Positions 35,094 to 41,921 of a stretch of DNA of 48,086 nucleotides are shown here, in pieces. This DNA is from Candidatus Eiseniibacteriota bacterium. GTDB taxonomy: Bacteria > Eisenbacteria > RBG-16-71-46 > CAIMUX01. The notes under the pieces are model-generated. The model had not been told where the DNA came from and did not search any database. It saw only the letters and a program-made list of their open reading frames with translations. The stretch lies in assembly GCA_903844735.1 (NCBI GenBank), contig CAIMUX010000005.1, positions 1-48,086 of the forward strand, given 5' to 3'. The translations under genes and the position numbers were made by a program. The stretch's first letter is position 1. Each line of letters starts with the position of its first letter.

Positions 35094-35366
35094 ATGCATA
35101 TCACCAGCATTTCCGAAGCCAAGGCGCAACTGTTCTCCCTGATCGAACGGGTGCTCGCCGGTGAAGAGGTGCTCATCGGCGAAGCAGGAAAACCGGTGGC
35201 CAAGCTCGTCCGTTACGAGCGGAGCGACAAGAACCGCGTCCCCGGAGCCTTGAAAGGCAAGATCAAGATCGCGGCTGACTTCGATGTGTTGCCCACGGAC
35301 CTTGCCTGGGCGTTCGGAGGTTCGGTCACGACGAACACCGGCCGCAAGATCTCGTTGTTCGAGTAG
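35094..35366 (+). CDS. Phd/YefM-family antitoxin, apparently orphan
   Basis: The 90-residue protein has the Phd fold N-terminus (ITSISEAKAQLFSLIERV, GEEVLIGEAGKPVAKLV) and the linker typical of PIN-toxin partners (PGALKGKIKIAADFDVLPTD). The C-terminus (GGSVTTNTGRKISLFE) departs from the usual short end after LAWAFGG. AGGAGG lies about ten bases before the ATG. The next 227 bases hold no PIN/VapC or Doc toxin in any frame, so the pair is broken or the antitoxin acts alone or on a distant toxin. Confidence 0.88.
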   Translation: MHITSISEAKAQLFSLIERVLAGEEVLIGEAGKPVAKLVRYERSDKNRVPGALKGKIKIAADFDVLPTDLAWAFGGSVTTNTGRKISLFE

Positions 35367-35593
35367 TTCGAGACGGTGTACTCGGCCCAGCGGGCGGTCC
35401 CGTTCGAGTGACGACGGCAAGATAAGAGATTGGCAACCAGCACCCAGATCGCCTCGGGTTGGCCGCTGAACGCGGCAGGCCGTCTCTTCTCCCGGGGCCG
35501 CCTCCTGCCGATCGCACGGGTAGTCGTGGAACACCAGACAAATCGGAACAGAAGGCAGCCCCACCGCATCTCACCCCAGACCCGTCCGGCAGG
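35367..35593. other. Spacer after the antitoxin gene
   Basis: No toxin or other gene is seen in this 227-base stretch between two convergent genes. Confidence 0.5.
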
Positions 35594-38236
35594 CTACTTG
35601 ACGTGGACCAGTCTCCGCGTCCAGTTGCGATCCTTCATGGAAAGACGGGCGAAATACACTCCCGGTGCAAGATCCTTCCCTTGCGAATCCCGTCCATCCC
35701 AGATGACGGACTGCCCTTCCGCACCGCTCCGGCCGGGCGCCAGGGACCACACCCCGCGCCCGCTCACGTCGAAGATCTCCAGGCGCATCGCCCCCGCCTC
35801 CGGCAACCGGTACCGGAGCACCGTGGCGGCCGAAAACGGATTCGGACTGCACGCCGTGAGGCCGTCTCCTTCACCGACGGCGAGGGAAGGCACGCCGTTG
35901 ACGGCCGCTTCGGAGATCGGCCAGCGCCACGTGCCTATGAAGAGATCCTTCAGGTTCACGTGCGCCGCCGCACAACTCGCAAGAAAGAAGTTGTCCACCG
36001 CCTCCTGGGTTGTCGTTGCGGCGGGACGGGCGGCGCACTCTCTCCACACCTGCTGGACAAAGGCGTCGCCGCCGTAGTCCCGGCACAGCCGAAACAAGAA
36101 AGACGCGAACAGGTCCGTCGCACCAAGACCCGAGGGGTTGTTGGCCTGCGGCTGGCCCACGCGCAGCGTGTTGGACCACGTCTGGGTCGGGTCCGCCAGG
36201 TAGAGGTCGATCATCTCCTCCACCCGGGTCCGGAACTCCGGGAAGGTCCAGCTTCCGAACGGTCCGCCGTTGACTCCGGCGGCGTCCATCGCCATGAACC
36301 GCATGAACACGGCAAATCCGGTGGTGATGGCGCCGTGGTTGTCGCTACCGAGGTACTCGATCTGCGGACCAAGGTGCCAGAAGTTCCGCCCGAATTCATA
36401 AAACACGACTTGGTCGAACTCGTTGTCATCGCGGACCCCGTTGTACAACAGGTCGAAGTAGTAGTTCTGGATCTCGATGCCCGTCGCTCCGAGGTAGGCG
36501 CAACCGGCGCCACACGTGCTGGGCACGTCGGAGATGGTGGTCTTTCCGTTGTAGGACTTGGCAAGCGGGGGGGTGAACCCCGTGGCGCCCTGGTAGTACA
36601 GGTACGCGCTGTCGGTGGCGTCCAGGATTCTGCCCACGGCCGTGTTGTCCAGGTCCCAGCGGCGGCTCTGCAGCACCGTCTGCGCGCCTTCCCAGGCATA
36701 GAGGGAAAGCGATTCTCCGTTGAAATCGACATAGCCGGTGGGCACGGGCGACAGGATCGTGCCGAAGGCACAACCGCTCGACCAGTCGCCGAACCCCTCC
36801 GGGCTACAGAGCGACGGTATGTTGTTGTTCCTGGCCCGGACGCGCCAACTGTAGGTTACGTTCGCGGGAACGCCGATCCAAGTGTAGGTAGTGTCGGACA
36901 CGCTACCGGCGAAGGCGGGTGGGTCGGAACAGTCCGGATTGGTGAAGAGCTCGTACTCGTAGGAGGTGGCGTTGGCGGCCGCGCTCCAGACCAAAGGCAC
37001 GTTTCCGGCCGGGGTGTAGCCACCGCACACTGGTAAGCAGGGCGTGGGCGTCTCCGGGGTTGTGCAAGGAAGCGGGTCGCCCCAGCGGGCAATCCTGGCC
37101 GATACCTCGCCGCCGGCATGCAGAAAGCTCCCCCCGGCGAAAAGCGCCCCGCCGATCGCCTGCACGTCTTCCACGGGACCATCCGTACCGGAACCCAAGG
37201 GTGACCACTGCGTACCATCCCACCTCGCGACGTGGTTGGCCGGGACCGTGCCGGCGTTGGCAAACAGGCCACCCGCGATCAGCGCGTTGTCATAGACGCA
37301 CACCCCGTACACGTTCTGATCCATGCCCGGCCCGAACGCACTCCAGGAGACACCGTTCCAGGAGGCGATCCTGCCCGCGGCGACGCCTCCGGCCTGCGTG
37401 AACTCGCCGGCCACGATCAGATTGCCGTTGCTGATCTCAAAGTCCCGGGGCGTGGCGTTCACTCCGGAGCCCATGGTGCTCCAGGCTGTCCCGTTCCATT
37501 TCGCAATGTGATTCGCGGCGATGCCGCCTGCCTGTCCAAACCATCCACCGGCGATGAGGCTGCCGCCGTAGGTGCCGAGTACCCACACGGCATTGTCCAT
37601 GCCCGACCCGATGGCACTCCACGCGGCCCCGTTCCACCGGGCTACCCGGTTGGCTGCCACGCCACCCGCGGCGTTGAAGAACCCACCCGCGATCAGATCC
37701 GCATTGTAGATAGCCAGCGACAGACCCTTGTCATTGAAGCCTGTACCGATCGCCGTCCACTGGACCCCATCCCACTGCGCGATGTAGTTGACGAGGACTC
37801 CACCCGCATGGGTGAAGAAACCGGTGACGATGAGCTTGGCACCATAGACGAGCATCTCCTGAACCTGGCCATCGAGTCCCGAACCCAGCGAGCTCCACGA
37901 AGATCCGTTCCACGCGGCAATGTAGCTGGCCGGGGTTCCGCCGGCGGAACTGAAGTAGCCTCCGGCAATCAGGGTGCCGTCGAACTCGGCCAGGGCGTAG
38001 ACGGGACCGTTGAACCCCTGCAGACTGAAGCCGTCCCACCATTGGTCATCACGGGAAGGGTAGCCCGTGGCGAAACGGGGGTCGCCGGCGTTGGGCGAAC
38101 TGATGGCGACCGCGCACGGATTCGGAAGAAGGACGTCGGCGGCCACGGGGCCTGTCGCGATCTCTGCCGCGGCCGTTGTCGCGCACAACGTGACGAGAGC
38201 GAAGACGACAGATGCGAGCTGCTTGGATGACGACAT
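35594..38236 (-). CDS. Secreted propeller-repeat protein with Fn3, degenerate metallopeptidase-like and FlgD-like Ig domains
   Basis: The 880-residue protein's ATG follows AAGGAGAAACGTC. The signal peptide is SVVFALVTLCATTAAA. Residues about 60-390 contain roughly seven repeats of about 42 residues, such as IAAWNGSSWSSLGSGLDGQV followed by LIAGGYFSSAGG. An Fn3-like domain follows (NVPLVWSAAANATSYEYELF). The next domain (FDQVVFYEFGRNFWHLGPQI) resembles the HExxH region of M60-type metallopeptidases, but both zinc His are replaced (YEFGR). A FlgD-like Ig domain ends it (CSPNPFSAATVLRYRL, VIWDGRDSQGKDLAPGVYFA). It is probably exported; a binding or structural role is more likely than proteolysis. 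Confidence 0.82.
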   Translation of the reverse strand: MSSSKQLASVVFALVTLCATTAAAEIATGPVAADVLLPNPCAVAISSPNAGDPRFATGYPSRDDQWWDGFSLQGFNGPVYALAEFDGTLIAGGYFSSAGGTPASYIAAWNGSSWSSLGSGLDGQVQEMLVYGAKLIVTGFFTHAGGVLVNYIAQWDGVQWTAIGTGFNDKGLSLAIYNADLIAGGFFNAAGGVAANRVARWNGAAWSAIGSGMDNAVWVLGTYGGSLIAGGWFGQAGGIAANHIAKWNGTAWSTMGSGVNATPRDFEISNGNLIVAGEFTQAGGVAAGRIASWNGVSWSAFGPGMDQNVYGVCVYDNALIAGGLFANAGTVPANHVARWDGTQWSPLGSGTDGPVEDVQAIGGALFAGGSFLHAGGEVSARIARWGDPLPCTTPETPTPCLPVCGGYTPAGNVPLVWSAAANATSYEYELFTNPDCSDPPAFAGSVSDTTYTWIGVPANVTYSWRVRARNNNIPSLCSPEGFGDWSSGCAFGTILSPVPTGYVDFNGESLSLYAWEGAQTVLQSRRWDLDNTAVGRILDATDSAYLYYQGATGFTPPLAKSYNGKTTISDVPSTCGAGCAYLGATGIEIQNYYFDLLYNGVRDDNEFDQVVFYEFGRNFWHLGPQIEYLGSDNHGAITTGFAVFMRFMAMDAAGVNGGPFGSWTFPEFRTRVEEMIDLYLADPTQTWSNTLRVGQPQANNPSGLGATDLFASFLFRLCRDYGGDAFVQQVWRECAARPAATTTQEAVDNFFLASCAAAHVNLKDLFIGTWRWPISEAAVNGVPSLAVGEGDGLTACSPNPFSAATVLRYRLPEAGAMRLEIFDVSGRGVWSLAPGRSGAEGQSVIWDGRDSQGKDLAPGVYFARLSMKDRNWTRRLVHVK

Positions 38237-38432
38237 GACGTTTCTCCTTCCGATCTCCGGCAGGGCCTAACCCAGCCTCATGACGCCGCTCACCGGGTCT
38301 GCGGACACAGACGGCGAATCGGCCGTTCGGCTCCAGCGCGATTCCGATCGGCACCGGGATCTCCGGGCCACGGAAAACGGCGAGAACGGCGAGGATCGAA
38401 GCCACGGACACCGTCGCTGCGGCCGCCTGCGT

Positions 38433-38561
38433 TCGACGCAGGCCTCGATCCTCCCATTCCCCCCGGGGGTCTCCCGAATTCCCGCATTCCGACCTTTCGG
38501 TGAACCGGGGACCCAACGGACTCCCACCGACAGAAGCCGACGAAACCCCCTGACATAACAG
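38433..38561 (-). repeat. Diverged 129-bp repeat, copy A (upstream of the 880-residue secreted protein)
   Basis: Plus-strand copy begins TTCGACGCAGGCCTCGATCC and ends GACATAACAG. It aligns end to end with 40103-40232 with many scattered substitutions. It lies about 200 bases upstream of the start codon at 38236. The rest of 38237-38701 holds nothing recognisable. Confidence 0.7.
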
Positions 38562-38701
38562 GCCTTCCCTTTACTCGCCCGCCTACTTCCCAGGCGACGT
38601 CACGGATCTCGCTTCCGTGGGGGCGAGAACGCGCCTCCTGGAACTCTCTCTGAGGTCGGATTCCGGCCGGCGGCGCCCCGAACTGGAGAGGCCGAGGTTC
38701 G

Positions 38702-38837
38702 CTTGTAGTCCAGGACCAGCCCTTCGAGGCGATTCGAGGCCGACAGGCACCCGGCGGGGACACTTCTCGGTGGGGCCCAGGAGCCAGTCGAGGAACCTGA
38801 CCCAGTACAGGTAGAGCGGAAGTTCCTGCTCAGGCAT
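38702..38837 (-). pseudogene. bAvd-like four-helix bundle gene, frameshifted and truncated
   Basis: From the ATG at 38837 the translation reads MPEQELPLYLYWVRFLDWLL then GPTEKCPRRV, a close match to the N-terminus of bAvd/four-helix bundle proteins (typically ELPxFxxWxxFLxWLLxTTEKFPKRVRF). These assist the reverse transcriptase in diversity-generating retroelements but also occur alone. Near 38745 the reading frame shifts: the continuation SASNRLEGLVLDYK, equivalent to the family's SSRIDxLALDI, is in another frame. Similarity then stops, so helices two to four are lost. No reverse transcriptase is present in the window. Confidence 0.65.
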
Positions 38838-38942
38838 GGGCGGGGATTTCTGGAGAAGGACCCGAAGTCGACGCCGAATCGCCGGGCGTCTCAATCGCCG
38901 TGGGCCGACCTCCGTCCGCGGCGGGGACCGGGACGGGTGCCT

Positions 38943-40019
38943 CTACGTCCGCGAGATCCGGGACGGGAAAGGCCGCGGCCGCGGCATCCGGAACAGTCGG
39001 GGACACCGACGAGGGTACGCACCGCGGATCCGCGCTGCCGCGAACAGGATCGAGAAGCACCCGGCCGCATTCTGCAGCCGGGCCGGCCTGTATCCGGTCC
39101 GAGGATCGTTGAGTAGCGGCAATGAATTGCCGATCTTGACGCCATCCATCCAGACATCGATCCGGTGGGTGCTCAGGTTCACATCGGCCTTGAACGTGTA
39201 CCAGCGCTGCTTCTGGAACGTGGCGAGATTCTGGGAAATGCATGACACCGTCACCACTCCGTTGTCCACGTTCAAGATCCCGGCGTTGTCGTGGGCCATG
39301 CAGCATCCATCGCTCTGCTTGAAGCCGAAGCTCGTACCCTTGCGGTCATCCCACATGTAGCAGGACACCTGGAAGATCGCGTGGCCGGAGGTGAAGCTCG
39401 ATGGGGAGAGGCGGATTCCGTCGTGCCGGTTCCAGTTTTCGCAGGCCTCGTTCAGGAAGCTGTTCGGCGACGATGGAGCAGTTCCATCTGTGATGGCATA
39501 TCCCAGGCGTCCCGACCAGAGGGCATGGAGGGAGGCGCGATACTCACCCTTGGCGGTGGTGTCGAAACTCTCAGTCAAGAGGGGCCGGGTGCCGTCCCAC
39601 ACCTTTTCCACCTGGTTGGGTCCCGCATGGATGTGCGACGCCCCCCTGAAATCGGTGTAGTCTCCGAGATCGCAGTTGTTGAATGTGACGTGTGCTCCTA
39701 CGGTCCCCTCTGCCACCTCCATTTGCGTGTGGACTTCACCGTTGACCACCGGGGCGGTGACGGTTGTTGATTGACGGGCTCCGCTCATATCCACGCCGCT
39801 GATATCGATGGTGATCGTGGGCGGGTCCGCCAGCTCCTTAGGCGTGATCCTGACTTGTGAAAGCGGCACCACACCAGTGCCGACGTGGAAGGCAAAGCTG
39901 ACGGTGGCCTTGAGCTGTTCCGGCGTAACGGACTTGCCCTTGCCGTCCGTACCGCACCCGCTCGCAATCACTCCCGCCAGGATCAGCGCTACGACCACGA
40001 CCCCGGCGTACCACGACAT
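38943..40019 (-). CDS. Putative lipoprotein with LamG-like domain
   Basis: The 358-residue protein starts with a hydrophobic leader and lipobox-like IASGC at residue 22 (the -3 Ala is not optimal). A central region of about 200 residues looks like a concanavalin-type jelly roll: GHAIFQVSCYMWDDRKGTSF, RWYTFKADVNLSTHRIDVWM, DGVKIGN. The last 45 residues (from about GCFSILFAAARIRG) are Arg/Pro-rich and do not look like a natural LamG end, so a frameshift near 39060 is possible; another frame stays open to 38830. It carries the second copy of the 129-bp repeat upstream. Function unknown. Confidence 0.65.
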   Translation of the reverse strand: MSWYAGVVVVALILAGVIASGCGTDGKGKSVTPEQLKATVSFAFHVGTGVVPLSQVRITPKELADPPTITIDISGVDMSGARQSTTVTAPVVNGEVHTQMEVAEGTVGAHVTFNNCDLGDYTDFRGASHIHAGPNQVEKVWDGTRPLLTESFDTTAKGEYRASLHALWSGRLGYAITDGTAPSSPNSFLNEACENWNRHDGIRLSPSSFTSGHAIFQVSCYMWDDRKGTSFGFKQSDGCCMAHDNAGILNVDNGVVTVSCISQNLATFQKQRWYTFKADVNLSTHRIDVWMDGVKIGNSLPLLNDPRTGYRPARLQNAAGCFSILFAAARIRGAYPRRCPRLFRMPRPRPFPSRISRT

Positions 40020-40392
40020 CTTCTACATTACTGCACTTTCCTGTGTTTGGTTCAGTTGCCTATCCGATCCATTCCATCGGCGTGATCTCGGGGCCGCATA
40101 GATTCGACGCATGCCTCGATCCTCCCGTTTCTCATCCGGGCTTCCCTGATTTCCGGAATCTGATGATCCGGAGAACCGGGAACCCGGCCGGATCCCGCAG
40201 ATAGAAGGCACCGAGACACGCGGACATAACAGCCACAGGCATTTCCCGGCGCACGTATCTCCGGATTCCCGGCTCGCGCTCTCCAGCCGGACCTTCCCCG
40301 GCGCGCCAATGCCTTGCCCCCCCCCACACCGTTGTGCCAGAGTTGCTTCGAGCGCATCGTGACGCTCAGGTCGGACCATCCCGGGAGCCATC
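40020..40392. other. Divergent intergenic region between the lipoprotein and sigma-factor genes
   Basis: It holds repeat copy B (40103-40232) and presumably the promoters of both flanking genes. GGGAG at 40381-40385 is the ribosome site of the sigma gene. No gene is seen. Confidence 0.5.
40103..40232 (-). repeat. Diverged 129-bp repeat, copy B (upstream of the lipoprotein)
   Basis: It begins TTCGACGCATGCCTCGATCC and ends GACATAACAG, as copy A does, with nearly the same length (130 against 129). Shared sequence may continue beyond the GACATAACAG end (GGGAA...GCCTGT on the minus strand). Confidence 0.7.
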
Positions 40393-41034
40393 ATGGGCAA
40401 ACACCTCGATATCCATCCCATGAGCGAAGAAGAAACCCTCGCCCTGGTCCACGACTGCATCGAAGGCAGCAACCCCGCCTGGCGCCTCTTCTACGCCCAC
40501 TGCCGCCGGGTCCTCTCCGGCCCCATCCGCAGCTTCCGTCTCCCCTCCGACCAGGTCGCCGAGATCGTCCCCGACTTCCTCTACTACCTCTGGGCCAACA
40601 ACTGCCGCGTCCTGGCGACCTACCGCCCCCAACCCCCTTCTCGCTTCGATAGCTGGCTCCGCGTCTGTTTCCGCCGCTTCGCGTTGCGCTGGATTCGCAC
40701 GCGTCCGCTGCCCCACTGGGACGCGTCGGTCGACGTGGAGGCGCTGCTCGACGCCAGCCGGTCGGCTCCCTGCGAGGATCCGCATCTCCTCCTTGGGGTT
40801 AGCCGTGTCTTCGACCAGCTTTCGGACCGGCACCGACGCATCCTCAGCCTCTCCATTCTGCGAATCCCATACGCCGAAATCGGAAGCCGAGAGGAGATGA
40901 AGGAAGGACACGTCGCGGTGGAGGTGCAACGGCTGCGGGAACGTCTCCACGACCTGCTCGCCGACCAGGTGTTAGATCTCGACTCGTTCCGGTCTTCTCC
41001 AGGCGGGAGGGGTACCCAGCGGAGGCAGGAGTAG
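40393..41034 (+). CDS. ECF-like sigma-70 family RNA polymerase sigma factor
   Basis: The 213-residue protein has a sigma-2-like region (GSNPAWRLFYAHCRRVL, VAEIVPDFLYYLWANNCRVL, FDSWLRVCFRRFALRWIR) and a sigma-4-like helix-turn-helix (RVFDQLSDRHRRILSLSI, IPYAEIGSREEM, EVQRLRERLHDLL). The ATG has GGGAG eight bases upstream. It is the first gene of a three-gene plus-strand operon whose second gene has an anti-sigma zinc finger, two bases after this stop. The regulon is unknown. Confidence 0.82.
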   Translation: MGKHLDIHPMSEEETLALVHDCIEGSNPAWRLFYAHCRRVLSGPIRSFRLPSDQVAEIVPDFLYYLWANNCRVLATYRPQPPSRFDSWLRVCFRRFALRWIRTRPLPHWDASVDVEALLDASRSAPCEDPHLLLGVSRVFDQLSDRHRRILSLSILRIPYAEIGSREEMKEGHVAVEVQRLRERLHDLLADQVLDLDSFRSSPGGRGTQRRQE

Positions 41035-41036
41035 AT

Positions 41037-41915
41037 ATGCAGTGTCCCGACGACATGGAGTTGGCCCGTTGGACGGACGGGCAGCTTCCGCGGGAGCAAG
41101 CCGAGGCGGTCGTTCTCCACTTGCAGGAATGCCTGGAGTGCCGCCTGATCGTGGGAGAGCCTGCCGACGAACTGCTCCTCGACACTCTCGGCGAGGAGGG
41201 GCCGGTGACGCTCCCCCCTTTCGCGGAGATCGAGGGAAAGCTCCGGGCGTCCTACCATGGATGGTCGGAGCCGGACACCTCGTTCCTCGATCCCGTTCTC
41301 TCGGACGAGTTCCTCGACCCGGTGCTTTCGGACGCGCTTCCGGTCCTCATGGCCGCGGACACCGAGAATCGCGCCGGCACCATGACCATCCCCTCCTACT
41401 ACGGCGAGGGCGGACGGCTCGTGGTCACCTTCCGGGTCGATGACGAGTCACGCGTCAGGGCCTTCTTCGTGAGCGAGGAGGTCGAGCGGGTCCGATTCCG
41501 CGCACTGCGGGTCGGCGACCGGCTCTTCCTGGGAGATGCCGATGGCCGCGTCGTGCTCTCCGGCGTGACGGCGGAAGAGGTGCTCGGGTGCGACATCTCG
41601 GTGCCACCCGTGCTCGCGACGGCCGTGCGGTCCTACCCCGATCTGGTGTCAACTGGGGAGACGGTCCTGGAGCTCCTTCCCTGGGGTGCCCGGGCCCCGG
41701 AGGGACCGCTCCGCCTGAGGGTCACCGCCGACGCGAGCGGTCTGGGGCTTCTGCTGAGGCTGGAAGGGACCGCTCCGGAAGGAAACTTGGTCGTCGTCAT
41801 CGCCGACGATCGTACCGCCCAGGTTCTGTCCTTCGTTCTGGAGGATCCGGCCCGGTGCCCACTCGGCGCCCCGGCACCGGAGGTTGTGCAATTCCACCTT
41901 CTCGGCCGCTCCTGA
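41037..41915 (+). CDS. Putative anti-sigma factor with zinc-finger N-terminus, no membrane segment
   Basis: The 292-residue protein begins with a zinc-binding anti-sigma domain: CPDDMELARWTDGQLP followed by HLQECLEC, the HxxxCxxC motif. A short duplicated motif FLDPVLSDE/FLDPVLSDA (about residues 82-98) precedes a region of about 190 residues of beta-rich sequence (GGRLVVTFRVDDESRVRAFF, GPLRLRVTADASGLGLLLRL) that I do not recognise. No transmembrane segment is visible, so it acts in the cytoplasm, perhaps sensing through its C-terminal domain. AGGAG precedes the ATG. By position it should control the sigma factor encoded just upstream. Confidence 0.78.
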   Translation: MQCPDDMELARWTDGQLPREQAEAVVLHLQECLECRLIVGEPADELLLDTLGEEGPVTLPPFAEIEGKLRASYHGWSEPDTSFLDPVLSDEFLDPVLSDALPVLMAADTENRAGTMTIPSYYGEGGRLVVTFRVDDESRVRAFFVSEEVERVRFRALRVGDRLFLGDADGRVVLSGVTAEEVLGCDISVPPVLATAVRSYPDLVSTGETVLELLPWGARAPEGPLRLRVTADASGLGLLLRLEGTAPEGNLVVVIADDRTAQVLSFVLEDPARCPLGAPAPEVVQFHLLGRS

Positions 41916-41921
41916 TCCGCC

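Noticed and set aside
35367-35593. Toxin gene downstream of the antitoxin
   Set aside because: All frames in this stretch lack PIN, Doc or RelE motifs and are interrupted or shadow-like.
38433-40232. The paired 129-bp repeats as template/variable repeats of a diversity-generating retroelement
   Set aside because: Differences between the copies are spread over all bases rather than at adenines, both copies lie upstream of genes instead of at a gene's 3' end, and no reverse transcriptase is present.
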